Assembly (NCBI RefSeq): GCF_004337475.1
Contig: NZ_SJZJ01000004.1
Span: forward strand, 1-64,000
Direction: 5' to 3'
DNA from: Nocardioides jejuensis
GTDB taxonomy: Bacteria > Actinomycetota > Actinomycetes > Propionibacteriales > Nocardioidaceae
Length of the DNA stretch: 64,000 nucleotides
Both the position numbers and the translations under genes were made by a program. The notes beneath the pieces were generated by a model, which did not search any database, was not told where the DNA came from, and was given only the letters and a program-made list of their open reading frames with translations. Shown piece by piece: positions 7,370 through 18,290 of the stretch; positions within the stretch are counted from its first letter, which is position 1, and each line of letters starts with the position of its first letter.

Positions 7370-9931
7370 ATGAGCACTCGCAAGACCCTGGTAGTCGCCG
7401 GTCACGGCATGGTCGGTCACCGTTTTGTCCAGGCCGCCATCGAGCGTGGCCTCACCGAGCGGTATGACGTCATCGTCTACGGCGAGGAGCCCCGCGAGGC
7501 GTACGACCGCGTCGCCCTCACCTCGTACTACGAGGTCGGCGCCGACGCGCTGTCGTTCCTGCCGGGCGGCAAGTACGAGGACCCGCGTGCGGTCGTCACC
7601 CTCAACACCGAGGTGACCGCCATCGACCGCGAGGCCAAGACGGTCGCGCTCTCCGACGGCACCACGCAGGCGTACGACGTCCTCGTGCTCGCCACGGGTG
7701 CTGCGCCGTTCGTGCCGCCGGTGCCGGGCAAGGACCTGAAGAACGTCTTCGTGTACCGCACGATCGAGGACCTGCAGGCGATCGAGGAGGCGGCCAAGAC
7801 CGCCAAGGCCGGCGTCGTCATCGGTGGTGGTCTCCTCGGTCTCGAGGCGGCCAACGCACTGCACAAGCTCGAGGTCGAGACGCACGTCGTCGAGCTCGCC
7901 CCGCGCCTCATGGCCGTCCAGGTGGACGACGCCGGCGGCGCGACCCTGAAGCGCCACATCGAGAAGCTGGGCCTCACGGTCCACACCGGTGTGATGACCG
8001 AGTTCATCGACGCGGACAAGGACGGCGTCGAGGACGGCAAGGTCTCCGGCCTCAAGTTCAAGGACGTCGACGAGGTCCTCCCGGCCGACATCGTCATCTT
8101 CTCGGCCGGCATCCGCCCCCGCGACCAGCTGGCCCGCGACTGCGGCCTCGAGGTCGCCGAGCGTGGCGGCATCCTGGTCTCCCCGAACATGCAGACCTCC
8201 GACGAGTCGATCTACGCGATCGGCGAGTGCGCCGCCCCCGGTGGCCGGATGTACGGCCTGGTCGCCCCCGGCTACACGATGGCCGAGGTCGCGGTCGACG
8301 CGCTGCTCGAGGGCCCGGGCGAGTTCCTGGGCGCCGACATGTCCACCAAGCTCAAGCTCATGGGCGTCGACGTCGCGTCCTTCGGTGACGCGTTCGCGAC
8401 GACCGAGGGTGCGCTCGAGCTCGTCTACTCGGACGCCGTCGCCGGTGTCTACAAGAAGCTCGTGATCTCCGAGGACTGCACCAAGCTCCTCGGCGGCATC
8501 CTGGTCGGCGACGCGTCGTCGTACGGCATCCTGCGGCCGATGGTCTCCAGCGGCATCGCGCTGCCGGAGAACCCCGAGGACCTGATCCTTCCGGCGTCGC
8601 GCGGCACCGCCCAGATCGGCATGCCCGACGAGGCGCAGGTCTGCTCCTGCATGAACGTCACCAAGGGCGAGATCTGCAAGGCGATCCACGACGAGGAGCT
8701 CACCGACGTTCCTGCGATCAAGCAGTGCACGAAGGCCGGCACCGTCTGCGGCTCCTGCACCAACATCCTGAAGAACCTCCTCACCGAGGAGATGGAGAAG
8801 TCCGGCAAGGCCGTCGACAAGTCCATCTGTGAGCACTTCGCCTACTCGCGCCAGGAGCTCTTCGACCTCATCAAGATCGGTCAGCTGAAGAGCTTCGACG
8901 CGGTCGTCGAGGCCCACGGCACGGGTCGCGGCTGCGACATCTGCAAGCCCGCGATCGCCTCGATCCTGGCCTCGCAGTTCAACGGCCACGTCCTCGACAA
9001 CAAGACGACGGGTGCCCTCCAGGACACCAACGACGCCTACCTGGCCAACCTCCAGATCAACGGCACCTACTCGGTCGTCCCGCGCATCCCCGGTGGCGAG
9101 ATCACCCCGGAGAAGCTGATCGTCATCGGTGAGGTCGCCCGCGACTTCAACCTGTACACGAAGATCACCGGTGGCCAGCGCATCGACATGTTCGGTGCCC
9201 GCATGGAGCAGCTCCCGGAGATCTGGAAGCGCCTCGTCGACGCCGGCTTCGAGTCGGGCCACGCCTACGGCAAGTCGCTGCGTACCGTGAAGTCCTGCGT
9301 CGGCTCCGAGTGGTGCCGCTACGGCGTCCAGGAGTCCGTCGCCATGGCGATCGAGCTCGAGCTGCGCTACCGCGGCCTGCGCTCGCCGCACAAGCTCAAG
9401 GGTGGAGTCTCCGGCTGCGCCCGTGAGTGCGCGGAGGCCCGCGGCAAGGACTTCGGCGTCATCGCGACGGAGAAGGGCTGGAACCTGTACGTCGGCGGCA
9501 ACGGCGGCGCCGTTCCCGCGCACGCGCAGCTCCTGGCCGGCGACCTGTCCAAGGAAGACCTGCTCAAGTACCTCGACCGGTTCCTCATGTACTACGTGCG
9601 GACCGCCGACCGCCTGCAGCGCACGTCGACCTGGATCGACCAGCTCGACGGCGGCCTCGACCGGGTCAAGGAGATCGTGCTCCACGACTCCCTCGGCCTC
9701 GGCGAGGAGCTGGAGAACGAGATGGCCCGCCACGTCGACACCTACTTCGACGAGTGGAAGGCCACGATCGAGGACCCGGAGAAGGTCGCTCGCTTCGTCT
9801 CCTTCATCAATGCGCCCGGCACCCCGGACCCGAACATCTCGTTCACCGAGGACCGCGGTCAGATCCGCCCTGTCACGTTCGACGAGCCCGTCTCCCTCGG
9901 TTCGTCCATCCCGGTTGGAGCGCCCCAGTGA
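7370..9931 (+). CDS. nirB: NAD(P)H nitrite reductase, large subunit NirB
   Basis: Siroheme enzyme of 853 residues that reduces nitrite to ammonium in the cytoplasm. The order is the family standard: FAD domain (VVAGHGMVGHRFVQA), NAD domain (GVVIGGGLLGLEAANAL), a BFD-like [2Fe-2S] region (CSCMN ... CTKAGTVCGSC, residues about 424-465), then the nitrite/sulfite reductase half-domain and the siroheme/[4Fe-4S] cysteines (SCVGSEWCRYG and GCAREC, residues about 643-685). Length matches the family. The ATG at 7370 follows a purine-rich GAAAGG. It begins the coupled chain nirB-nirD-nnaR-chelatase, whose genes overlap by four bases each. Confidence 0.96.
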   Translation: MSTRKTLVVAGHGMVGHRFVQAAIERGLTERYDVIVYGEEPREAYDRVALTSYYEVGADALSFLPGGKYEDPRAVVTLNTEVTAIDREAKTVALSDGTTQAYDVLVLATGAAPFVPPVPGKDLKNVFVYRTIEDLQAIEEAAKTAKAGVVIGGGLLGLEAANALHKLEVETHVVELAPRLMAVQVDDAGGATLKRHIEKLGLTVHTGVMTEFIDADKDGVEDGKVSGLKFKDVDEVLPADIVIFSAGIRPRDQLARDCGLEVAERGGILVSPNMQTSDESIYAIGECAAPGGRMYGLVAPGYTMAEVAVDALLEGPGEFLGADMSTKLKLMGVDVASFGDAFATTEGALELVYSDAVAGVYKKLVISEDCTKLLGGILVGDASSYGILRPMVSSGIALPENPEDLILPASRGTAQIGMPDEAQVCSCMNVTKGEICKAIHDEELTDVPAIKQCTKAGTVCGSCTNILKNLLTEEMEKSGKAVDKSICEHFAYSRQELFDLIKIGQLKSFDAVVEAHGTGRGCDICKPAIASILASQFNGHVLDNKTTGALQDTNDAYLANLQINGTYSVVPRIPGGEITPEKLIVIGEVARDFNLYTKITGGQRIDMFGARMEQLPEIWKRLVDAGFESGHAYGKSLRTVKSCVGSEWCRYGVQESVAMAIELELRYRGLRSPHKLKGGVSGCARECAEARGKDFGVIATEKGWNLYVGGNGGAVPAHAQLLAGDLSKEDLLKYLDRFLMYYVRTADRLQRTSTWIDQLDGGLDRVKEIVLHDSLGLGEELENEMARHVDTYFDEWKATIEDPEKVARFVSFINAPGTPDPNISFTEDRGQIRPVTFDEPVSLGSSIPVGAPQ

Positions 9932-10269
9932 CGAAGACTGCTGACTTCATCTCCATCTGCCGTCTCGAGCAGCTCGAGCGGGAGCGGGGAGCCACCGCGC
10001 TCGTCGCCGGTCACGCCGTCGCCATCTTCCGGACGTACGACGACCAGGTCTTCGCGCTGGGCAACTACGACCCGTTCTCGAAGTCGAGCGTGATCGCGCG
10101 CGGCATCGTGGGTACCCGTGGCGACATCCCGTTCGTCGCCTCGCCGGTCTACAAGCAGGCCTTCGACCTTCGCACCGGTGCGTGCCTCGACGACGCGGGC
10201 GTCAGTGTCCCGGCGTACGAGGTCCGGGTGGAGGATGGTCTCGTGCTGGTGGGTCCGAGGAAGCGATGA
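9928..10269 (+). CDS. nirD: NAD(P)H nitrite reductase, small subunit NirD
   Basis: Rieske-like small subunit of 113 residues that partners NirB. It has the NirD fold landmarks GNYDPFSKSSVIARG and ASPVYKQAFDLRTG but no Rieske Cys-His cluster ligands, as is normal for NirD. The GTG start overlaps the nirB stop (GTGA), with GGAG 7 nt upstream. The next gene overlaps its stop in the same way. Confidence 0.93.
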   Translation: MTKTADFISICRLEQLERERGATALVAGHAVAIFRTYDDQVFALGNYDPFSKSSVIARGIVGTRGDIPFVASPVYKQAFDLRTGACLDDAGVSVPAYEVRVEDGLVLVGPRKR

Positions 10270-11411
10270 GCAGCCAGGTCGCCGAGGCGACCCTCGACGA
10301 GGGCGTGCGCGCGCTCGAGGGGTATCGCATCGGCGTCACCGCTGCGCGCAAGGTCGACGAGCAGGTCGCGCTGCTCGAACGCCGTGGCGCGGTTGTCGAG
10401 ACAGCCCCGGTGCTCTCGATCGAGCCGTACCAGATCGACGAGGACGCGTTGCGTCAGCAGACGCTCGAGGTGCTCGGCGGTCCGGTGGACCTCTTCGTGG
10501 CCACCACCGGCATCGGCCTGCGGTCGTGGTTCACCGCTGCGGAGTCGTGGGGCCTGCTGGACCTGCTGCTCTCCGCACTCGGCTCCGCCGAGATCCTGGC
10601 GCGCGGTCCGAAGTCGGTGGGTGCGCTGCGTTCCCACGGGCTGCGCGAGCTGTGGTCGCCGCAGTCGGAGACGTTCGAGGACGTGCTGGCCCACCTGCGC
10701 GGCCGTGACCTGACCGGCAAGCGGATCGTCGTGCAGGAGCACGGCCAGTCGCTCAACAACGTCGCGCACGCGCTGCGTCGCCAGGGAGCCAACGTCCACG
10801 TCGTCACGATCTACCGGATCGAGGGCGTCGGGGACCCGGAGCCCGTCTTCCGCATGGTCGAGCACGTCGCGGACCGCAAGCTCGACGCGGTCACCTTCAC
10901 CTCGGCCCCGGCCGTTGCCACCTTCATGGAGATGGCCGGCGTCGTCGGTCGCCGCGAGGACGTCGTCGCGGCCTTCCAGGCGGACGTCGTCGCGACCTGC
11001 GTCGGCCCGGTGACCGCTGCGGCGTTCGAGATGTGGGGCGTGCCGACGGTGCAGCCCGAGCGCAACCGCCTCGCCGCCATGGTCAAGCTGCTCGAGACCG
11101 AACTGCCGTCGCGCCGCGAGGGCACCGCCCTCGAGGTCGCGGGACACACCCTGCTCATGCACGGTGACGTGATCCTGGTCGACGGCGTCGAGGTGCGGCT
11201 CTCGCCCGCGCCGCTGTCGGTCCTCCACGCCCTCGTCGTGAACCCCGGTCACGTCGTCTCCCGCCGCGACCTCCTCGGCTGCCTGCCCACGGGCCAGGCG
11301 TCGTCGGAGCACGCGGTCGAGATGGCCGTCGCGCGTCTGCGCGCCGCGATCGGCACGCGCCTCGTGCAGACGGTCGTCAAGCGCGGCTATCGCCTGGTGG
11401 TCGAGTCATGA
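10266..11411 (+). CDS. nnaR: NnaR-type regulator: HemD-like domain fused to a DNA-binding winged helix
   Basis: 381 residues. Residues about 20-265 resemble uroporphyrinogen-III synthase. Residues about 285-381 form an OmpR-type winged helix (APLSVLHALVVNPGHVV, then VEMAVARLRAAIG and VQTVVKRGYRLVVE). This fusion is the architecture of NnaR, known in Streptomyces and mycobacteria as a co-activator of nitrate/nitrite assimilation genes that works with GlnR. It is coupled to nirD and the chelatase by ATGA overlaps. It could retain synthase activity, but fusion and position argue for a regulator that may sense a tetrapyrrole or nitrite-linked signal. Confidence 0.85.
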   Translation: MSSQVAEATLDEGVRALEGYRIGVTAARKVDEQVALLERRGAVVETAPVLSIEPYQIDEDALRQQTLEVLGGPVDLFVATTGIGLRSWFTAAESWGLLDLLLSALGSAEILARGPKSVGALRSHGLRELWSPQSETFEDVLAHLRGRDLTGKRIVVQEHGQSLNNVAHALRRQGANVHVVTIYRIEGVGDPEPVFRMVEHVADRKLDAVTFTSAPAVATFMEMAGVVGRREDVVAAFQADVVATCVGPVTAAAFEMWGVPTVQPERNRLAAMVKLLETELPSRREGTALEVAGHTLLMHGDVILVDGVEVRLSPAPLSVLHALVVNPGHVVSRRDLLGCLPTGQASSEHAVEMAVARLRAAIGTRLVQTVVKRGYRLVVES

Positions 11412-12100
11412 GCCGCCTTGTCACGGTCGCGCACGGCACCCGCGTGGTGGCGGGCAACCGGATCGCTGCCTCGCTGACGGCACAGGCAGCCGAGCTGCTC
11501 GGCGTCGAGGCCACCACGTCGTACGTCGAGCTGTGCGAGCCGCTCGTCGCCGACGTGCTGGCGTCGTCGGTGGCGCCGACTGTCGTCGTGCCGCTGCTGC
11601 TGTCGACCGGCTTCCACGTGAAGGTCGACATCCCTGCTGCCGTGCGAGGCTCGCGCGGACCGGCAGCGCTGACCCGACCGCTCGGGCCTGACCCGGTGCT
11701 CGCCGCTGTGCAGCGCGCCCGGCTGGTCGAGGCCGGCGCGAAGCCGGGCCAGCCGGTCGTCCTCGTCGCGGCCGGCTCCAACGACCCCGACGCCGTGCCG
11801 GACCTCGTGGCCGCCGCGCGTTACCTCGCCCGGGTCTGGGGCGGCCCGGTGCTCACCGCGACCGTCTCCGGCGCCGGTCGTTCGATCGAGAGCGCTGTGG
11901 CCGAGGCGTCGCTGTACGGCGACGTCGCCGTGTCGACGTACCTGCTCTCTCCGGGGTTCTTCTCCCGCAAGGTCGCGACGCTGGCGACCGAGGCCGGTGC
12001 TGCTGTCGTTGCCGACGTGCTCGGTGCCGACGCGGCGATCGCCGGTCTGATCGCGGACCGTTACCGCGAGGCGCTCGCAGCTCTCAGCATCGCCGCCTGA
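11408..12100 (+). CDS. Sirohydrochlorin chelatase (CbiX/SirB family)
   Basis: 230 residues. The N-terminal VTVAHGTRVVAGN and the PLLLSTGFHVKVDIP segment carry the two histidines typical of class II chelatases (His in AHGT, His in GFHV). The C-terminal half repeats the fold in weaker form (VAAGSNDPDAVPDLV). It most likely inserts ferrous iron into sirohydrochlorin to make siroheme for NirB, which explains its place at the end of the coupled nirB operon. A cobalt chelatase role cannot be excluded from sequence. Confidence 0.85.
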   Translation: MSRLVTVAHGTRVVAGNRIAASLTAQAAELLGVEATTSYVELCEPLVADVLASSVAPTVVVPLLLSTGFHVKVDIPAAVRGSRGPAALTRPLGPDPVLAAVQRARLVEAGAKPGQPVVLVAAGSNDPDAVPDLVAAARYLARVWGGPVLTATVSGAGRSIESAVAEASLYGDVAVSTYLLSPGFFSRKVATLATEAGAAVVADVLGADAAIAGLIADRYREALAALSIAA

Positions 12101-12114
12101 CCCTCCCCGTCGCC

Positions 12115-12257
12115 GAGACGGGGCGTGTGCCGCGCTGAGACGAGGCGTGTGCCGCGCCGAGACGGGGCGTGTGCCGCGCCGAGACGAGGCCCGTGCCGGT
12201 GCGCCTGTGGAGAAGTGCCGCACAGGGCCCGTCTCGGCGCGGCACGAGCCCCGTCTC
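12115..12257. repeat. 22-bp iterated repeat, core type A (locus 1)
   Basis: Four direct 22-bp units start at exactly 12115, 12137, 12159 and 12181. Each begins GAGACG and ends near GTGCCGCGC. After a spacer containing CCTGTGGAGAA, two inverted units follow (12214-12235 and 12236-12257). The last inverted unit runs into the ispF stop codon. The element fills the space between two convergent genes and may act as a bidirectional terminator. A second copy with the same layout lies at 51491-51611. Confidence 0.9.
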
Positions 12258-12732
12258 AGGGCAGGAAGACCAGCGCGGTGGCGATCGCGGCGATGCCTTC
12301 GCCCCGACCGGTGAGACCGAGTCCATCGGTCGTGGTCGCGGAGACCGACACGGGCGCGCCGACGACCTGGCTCAGCACCTGCTCGGCCTCGGCCTTGCGG
12401 GCGGCCATCCGCGGCCGGTTGCCGATGACCTGCACGGCGACGTTGCCGACCTCGAAGCCGGCGGCGCGCACGCGGCGTACGGTCTCGGCCAGAAGTGCGG
12501 TTCCAGCGGCTCCTGCCCACTCGGGCTCGGCCGTGCCGAAGTTGCTGCCGAGGTCGCCGAGACCCGCCGCGGACAGCAGCGCGTCGCACGCCGCGTGGCA
12601 GGCGACGTCCGCGTCGGAATGGCCCTCGAGGCCCGCTGGCTCGTCGGGCCAGTGCAGGCCCGCGAGGTACATCGGAACGCCGTCGGCGAAGCGGTGGACG
12701 TCGGTGCCGATGCCGATGCGGGGGATGCTCAC
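12256..12732 (-). CDS. ispF: 2-C-methyl-D-erythritol 2,4-cyclodiphosphate synthase IspF
   Basis: 158 residues, normal family length. It makes 2-C-methyl-D-erythritol 2,4-cyclodiphosphate in the MEP isoprenoid pathway. The metal-binding GTDVHRF (Asp, His) and [12 protein letters not shown] (His) motifs and the [17 protein letters not shown]-terminal signature are present. The start is GTG at 12732; no good Shine-Dalgarno is visible. It stands alone, with a plus-strand gene 32 bp upstream, so it is not fused to or followed by ispD as in many relatives. Confidence 0.94.
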   Translation of the reverse strand: MSIPRIGIGTDVHRFADGVPMYLAGLHWPDEPAGLEGHSDADVACHAACDALLSAAGLGDLGSNFGTAEPEWAGAAGTALLAETVRRVRAAGFEVGNVAVQVIGNRPRMAARKAEAEQVLSQVVGAPVSVSATTTDGLGLTGRGEGIAAIATALVFLP

Positions 12733-12764
12733 CGGACGATCATGACGGATGGGAGCATGGGGGT

Positions 12765-14348
12765 GTGAGCAGAGTCCGTCTCTCCTGGGGCGCGGCCGGG
12801 CTGGTGGCCGGTCTCGCCGGCTTCGGTGTCTCCTACGGCGCGACGCAGTACCTCGGCCGGCGGCTGTCGCCGTTCGACGCTGTCGCCGAGCTGGTCATCT
12901 CGCTCACTCCGGGTCCCGTGTCGCACTGGTTCATCCAGCGCGTCGGCACCCACGACAAGGCGATCCTGGGCGTGATCATCGCGCTGGTCACGATCGTGGT
13001 GCTGCTCTCGGCCGGCCGACTCGCGGCTCGTGCGTGGTGGGCGCCGCTGCCGGCGTTCGGCTTCCTCGGCGCCGTCGCTGCGGTTGCCGCGCTCACCCGC
13101 GAGGACAGCAAGATCGACGACGCGCTGCCGGTGGCGCTGGGCGTGGTCACCTGGGTGCTGGCCCTGTCCTGGCTCACCGAGCCGATGCACAGGGAGCGTG
13201 CTGCGGAGCGCGCTCCGGAGCCGTCGGATGGACCTGCCGACGGCCCGTCGCGGGCGGCGCTCGTCGACGCCTCACGTCGTACGGTCCTGATCCGTGCCGG
13301 TGTGATCACGGTGATCGGCGCCGGCACGGCGCTGCTCGGTCCGATCGTCGGCCACGGGCGACGTCGTGTGGAGCAGGCCCGCCGCCTCCTCAACCTGCCG
13401 GTCAGTCGCCCCGTGGTGCCGAAGCGCGTGAGCGTCCACGTCCCGGGCGTGACGCGCTGGCAGACGCCGAACTCCGACTTCTACCTGATCGACACGGCGT
13501 TCACGAAGCCCGCGATCGACCCGGATACATGGCGGCTACGCATCCACGGGATGGTCGAGCGCGAGGTCGTGCTGACCTATCAGGACTTGCTCGACCGCGA
13601 GATCACCGAGGACTGGATCACGCTCAACTGCGTCTCGAACCCGGTCGGCGGTGACCTGATCGGCAACGCCTGGTGGAGCGGCGTACGGATCGCGCCGTTG
13701 CTGAAGGAGGCCGGGGTCAAGGCCGGGGCCGACGCGGTCCTGCAGACCTCGGAGGACGGCTGGACCTGCGGTACGCCGCTCGAGGCGCTTACCGACGACC
13801 GTCAGGCGATGATCGCCTTCGCGATGAACGGCGACCCGCTGCCGATCGAGCACGGCTTCCCGGCGCGGGTGATCGTCCCGGGTCTTTACGGCTACGTCTC
13901 CGCGTGCAAGTGGGTCGTGGACATCGAGGTGACCCGCTTCGACCGGATCTCGGCGTACTGGGTCGACCTCGGCTGGGCCGAGCGGGCGCCGCTGCAGATG
14001 AGCTCGCGCATCGACGTGCCTCGTGACGGCGCGGACCTGCCTCGCGGGCCGGTCCGGATCGGCGGGGTCGCGTGGGCGCAGCACACCGGCATCTCCCGTG
14101 TGGAGTACGCCGTCGACGGCGGCCCGTGGCTGCCGGCAGAGACCGGCGGGGCCGCGGTGCGCCCCGACGGCTCGCCCAACCGCGACACCTGGGTGCAGTG
14201 GTCGGCCACGGAGCACCTCGCCGACGGCGATCACGTCGTCCGGGTGCGCGCGATCGACGTGGACGGCACGGTGCAGACAGGCGTGGAACGCGATGTGGCC
14301 CCGGCCGGTGCGACCGGCTGGCACGCGCGGCGATTCACCGTCGGCTGA
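12765..14348 (+). CDS. Membrane-anchored molybdopterin oxidoreductase (sulfite-oxidase family)
   Basis: 527 residues. The first 200 or so hold several membrane helices, followed by an Arg/Pro linker and another hydrophobic segment ([14 protein letters not shown]). The rest is a sulfite-oxidase-type molybdopterin domain with Cys289 in [15 protein letters not shown] as the likely metal ligand, then a C-terminal dimerisation-like beta domain. The GTG start at 12765 has GGAG 9 nt upstream. The catalytic part probably lies outside the membrane. The substrate is unknown; related proteins act on sulfite or on oxidised methionine. Confidence 0.85.
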   Translation: MSRVRLSWGAAGLVAGLAGFGVSYGATQYLGRRLSPFDAVAELVISLTPGPVSHWFIQRVGTHDKAILGVIIALVTIVVLLSAGRLAARAWWAPLPAFGFLGAVAAVAALTREDSKIDDALPVALGVVTWVLALSWLTEPMHRERAAERAPEPSDGPADGPSRAALVDASRRTVLIRAGVITVIGAGTALLGPIVGHGRRRVEQARRLLNLPVSRPVVPKRVSVHVPGVTRWQTPNSDFYLIDTAFTKPAIDPDTWRLRIHGMVEREVVLTYQDLLDREITEDWITLNCVSNPVGGDLIGNAWWSGVRIAPLLKEAGVKAGADAVLQTSEDGWTCGTPLEALTDDRQAMIAFAMNGDPLPIEHGFPARVIVPGLYGYVSACKWVVDIEVTRFDRISAYWVDLGWAERAPLQMSSRIDVPRDGADLPRGPVRIGGVAWAQHTGISRVEYAVDGGPWLPAETGGAAVRPDGSPNRDTWVQWSATEHLADGDHVVRVRAIDVDGTVQTGVERDVAPAGATGWHARRFTVG

Positions 14349-14362
14349 GGCCTGCGGCTCGA

Positions 14363-14368
14363 TAAAGT
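14363..14368 (+). promoter_or_regulatory. Probable leaderless -10 box for the C39-like gene
   Basis: TAAAGT matches TANNNT and ends 6 nt before the GTG start at 14375, the spacing expected for leaderless transcription in actinobacteria. No Shine-Dalgarno is present. Confidence 0.5.
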
Positions 14369-14374
14369 CGAGGC

Positions 14375-15721
<1,347 letters not shown>

Positions 15722-15727
15722 CGGGCG

Positions 15728-15846
15728 CCCGGAGCCCTTCCTCCAGGAAGGGGACCCCGGCCTACCATCCGGCCGCTCGTTCCTCGCGGCCTCCCGCCAG
15801 ACCCAGCCACGGCTCGGGGTTCCCCTTCCTTACGGAAGGGCCCCGG
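15728..15846. repeat. Inverted pair of hairpins (REP/BIME-like or bidirectional terminator)
   Basis: Two small hairpins, CCCTTCC-loop-GGAAGGG at 15735-15752 and again at 15823-15840, are each flanked by GGGGACCCC-like sequence. The left block (about 15728-15760) is nearly the reverse complement of the right one (15814-15846). They lie between the convergent C39-like and rlmB genes. The layout suggests a bidirectional terminator built from a mobile palindrome. Confidence 0.7.
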
Positions 15847-15855
15847 GCGGACGGG

Positions 15856-16809
15856 TCAGGCGCGGAACTGAGCCACGGCGTACAGGACGACCGAGGCGGC
15901 GACACCCGCGTTGAGCGACTCGACCGAGTTGACCATCGGGATGGAGATGATCCGGTCGCAGTTCTCGGCGACCAGGCGCGACAGCCCGTCGCCCTCGGAG
16001 CCGACGACGACCACGAGCGGGCCGTCGGCCACCTCGTGGATGTCGGCGGTCGTGAGGTCGCCGTCCATGTCGAGGCCGATGACGGTGCAGCCGGCCTCCT
16101 GGTACTCCTTGATCTGACGGTTCAGGTTGACCGTCTGCGCGACCTTGAGGCGTGCGGCGGCACCGGCGGAGGTCTTCCAGGCAGCGGCGGTCATGCTGGC
16201 CGAGCGACGCTCCGGGATGACCACACCGTGGGCGCCGAACGCCGCGGCCGAGCGCACGATCGCGCCGAGGTTCCGCGGGTCGGTGATGTGGTCGAGGATG
16301 ACGATGAGGGCGGGCTCCTGCGCGTCCTTCGCCACGTCGAGCAGGTCGTCCGGGTGCGCGTACTGGTACGCCGGCACGCGGGCCGCGAGGCCCTGGTTGC
16401 CGCCGAAGCCGCACATGCGGTCGAGCTCGGGCTTGGTGACCTCGAGCAGCGGGATACCCAGCTCGGCGGACAGCTGGAACGCCTCGCGGAGGCGGCCGTC
16501 GCGCTCGGCGCCCTCGGCGACGTACAGCGCGTTGACCGGGACGCCCTCGCGCAGTGCCTCGACGACGGGGTTGCGGCCGATGATCCACTCGGCGTCACCG
16601 GCAGCGCGCTTGCGGGGGCCCGGTCGGCGGGCCTCCGCCTTCTCCTTGGCCGCCTTGATCTTGTACTGCTTGTGGTACTCGCGGTCGGAGGCCTTCGGGG
16701 TCGGTCCCTTCGCCTCGAGGCCACGGCGCACGCGCCCGCCGGAGCCGGCGGTCGGGTTGCCCTTGCCGCTCTTCTTGATCGCGCCCTTGCGCTGTGAGTT
16801 GCCGGCCAT
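15856..16809 (-). CDS. rlmB: 23S rRNA 2'-O-ribose methyltransferase RlmB (SpoU/TrmH family)
   Basis: 317 residues. A basic N-terminal extension (Gly/Lys/Arg-rich, about residues 1-75) precedes the substrate-binding domain (IIGRNPVVEALREG) and the SPOUT knot domain with ILDHITDPRNLGAIVRSA, VVVVGSEGDGLSRLV and a C-terminal SIPMVNSVESLNAGVA motif. It modifies a guanosine of 23S rRNA in the peptidyl-transferase region. The ATG at 16809 is preferred over an upstream frame because it overlaps the cysS stop (TGATG) and has GGAG 6 nt before it. Confidence 0.92.
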   Translation of the reverse strand: MAGNSQRKGAIKKSGKGNPTAGSGGRVRRGLEAKGPTPKASDREYHKQYKIKAAKEKAEARRPGPRKRAAGDAEWIIGRNPVVEALREGVPVNALYVAEGAERDGRLREAFQLSAELGIPLLEVTKPELDRMCGFGGNQGLAARVPAYQYAHPDDLLDVAKDAQEPALIVILDHITDPRNLGAIVRSAAAFGAHGVVIPERRSASMTAAAWKTSAGAAARLKVAQTVNLNRQIKEYQEAGCTVIGLDMDGDLTTADIHEVADGPLVVVVGSEGDGLSRLVAENCDRIISIPMVNSVESLNAGVAASVVLYAVAQFRA

Positions 16810-18206
16810 CAGAGGCTCCACTTCGTGCCAGTAGGGGTGTCCTCGAGGACGATGCCGGCGGCCTTGATCCGGTCGCGGATCGCGTCGGCAGCGGCGAAGT
16901 CCTTCGCCGCACGGGCAGCGTTGCGCTGCTCGAGGAGGCCGGCGACGAGGGCGTCGACGGCCAGGGTGAGCTTGTCGTTGTCGCCGGAGGACGAGGTGCC
17001 CCAGGCAGGGTCGAGCGGGTCGAGACCGAGCACGTCGAGCATCGCCCGTACGTCGGAGGCGACGTCCGCCGCACCGGTGGTGTCGCCATCACCGAGCAGC
17101 TTGTTGCCGTCGCGCACCGCGTCGTAGATCGCGGCGACGGCGGAGGGGGTGCCGAGGTCGTCGTCCATCGCGTCGACGAACGCGGCCCGGAGCTCCGTCG
17201 AGGCGTCCGGCATCCCGGCGCGCTCGAGGAAGCCCTCGATCCGCTGGAAGCCGACGGCGGCCTCGTCGAGCGCCTCGAAGCTGAACTCGACGTTGGAGCG
17301 GTAGTGAGCGGCGACCATGTAGAACCGCAGCTCGATCGGCCGCACGCGCTCGAGGACCGACGGGACGACGAGCGAGTTGCCGAGCGACTTGCTCATCTTC
17401 TCGCCGGCGGTGGTGATCCAGGCGTTGTGCATCCAGTACGTCGCGAAGCCGTGACCGGCAGCGCGGGACTGGGCCTGCTCGTTCTCGTGGTGGGGGAAGC
17501 GCAGGTCGACGCCGCCGCCGTGGATGTCGAAGGCCTCGCCGAGGTACTTGCCGGCCATCGCCGAGCACTCGATGTGCCAGCCCGGGCGCCCGCGGCCCCA
17601 CGGAGACGGCCAGGACGCCGTCTCCGGCTCGGACTCCTTGCGGCCCTTCCACAGGGCGAAGTCGCGCGGGTCGCGCTTGCCCCGCGGATCTGCATCCGCG
17701 GCGGCCTCCATGTCGTCGATCTTCTGGTGCGTCAGCGACCCGTAGTCCGCAAGGGAGCGGACGTCGAAGTAGACGTCACCGGAGCCGTCGGCCGCGGGGT
17801 AGGCGTGGCCGCGCTCGATGAGCAGCGCGATCATCTCGATCATCTCCGGCACGTGGCCGGTCGCCGCGGGCTCGTACGTCGGCGGCGCGACGTTGAGCGC
17901 GGCGTACGCCTTGGTGAGCTCGCGGTGCATGTCGTAGGCGAGGTTGAACCACGGACGGCCCTGCTCGGCGGCCTTGGTGAGGATCTTGTCGTCGATGTCG
18001 GTGGTGTTGCGGATGAACGTGACGTCGTAGCCCGAGGCGGCCAGCCAGCGGCGCAGGACATCGAAGTTGACGCCCGAACGGATGTGGCCGACGTGGGGCT
18101 CCGACTGGACGGTCAGGCCGCAGACGTAGATGCCGGCGCGACCCTCGACGAGGGGCACGAAGTCGACGACGTCTCGTCGGGCGGTGTCATAGATCCTGAG
18201 GGCCAC
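16809..18206 (-). CDS. cysS: Cysteinyl-tRNA synthetase
   Basis: 465 residues, normal for the family. Class I synthetase charging tRNA-Cys. The zinc-binding [12 protein letters not shown]-type HVGHIRSG, the zinc site WHIECSAM plus HHENEQAQS, and the KMSKSLGNS loop are all visible. The start is GTG at 18206 with poor ribosome-binding sequence. It is coupled to rlmB by a one-base overlap, a pairing common in actinobacteria, where ispD-ispF often precedes it. Here ispF lies 4 kb away. Confidence 0.96.
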   Translation of the reverse strand: MALRIYDTARRDVVDFVPLVEGRAGIYVCGLTVQSEPHVGHIRSGVNFDVLRRWLAASGYDVTFIRNTTDIDDKILTKAAEQGRPWFNLAYDMHRELTKAYAALNVAPPTYEPAATGHVPEMIEMIALLIERGHAYPAADGSGDVYFDVRSLADYGSLTHQKIDDMEAAADADPRGKRDPRDFALWKGRKESEPETASWPSPWGRGRPGWHIECSAMAGKYLGEAFDIHGGGVDLRFPHHENEQAQSRAAGHGFATYWMHNAWITTAGEKMSKSLGNSLVVPSVLERVRPIELRFYMVAAHYRSNVEFSFEALDEAAVGFQRIEGFLERAGMPDASTELRAAFVDAMDDDLGTPSAVAAIYDAVRDGNKLLGDGDTTGAADVASDVRAMLDVLGLDPLDPAWGTSSSGDNDKLTLAVDALVAGLLEQRNAARAAKDFAAADAIRDRIKAAGIVLEDTPTGTKWSL

Positions 18207-18277
18207 CGGAGGAGTCTACGGGCGCAGGCGGTCTGGACCGGAAACGCGACGGTCGTGCGGGAGGGGGCCGGTCCGCT

Positions 18278-18283
18278 TACGCT
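18278..18283 (+). promoter_or_regulatory. Probable leaderless -10 box
   Basis: TACGCT (TANNNT) ends 7 nt before the ATG at 18291 in the 84-bp divergent region with cysS. This fits a leaderless transcript. Confidence 0.5.
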
Positions 18284-18290
18284 TCGGCCC

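Noticed and set aside
7316-9733. 805-codon open frame antisense to nirB
   Set aside because: Mirror of a strongly recognised gene; no domain or start signal.
12115-12257. Possible CRISPR array (regular 22-bp repeats)
   Set aside because: Units are contiguous with no unique spacers, some are inverted, and no cas genes are present.
16810-16821. Earlier rlmB start at 16821
   Set aside because: The ATG at 16809 overlaps the cysS stop and has a proper GGAG; the extra four codons do not match the family.
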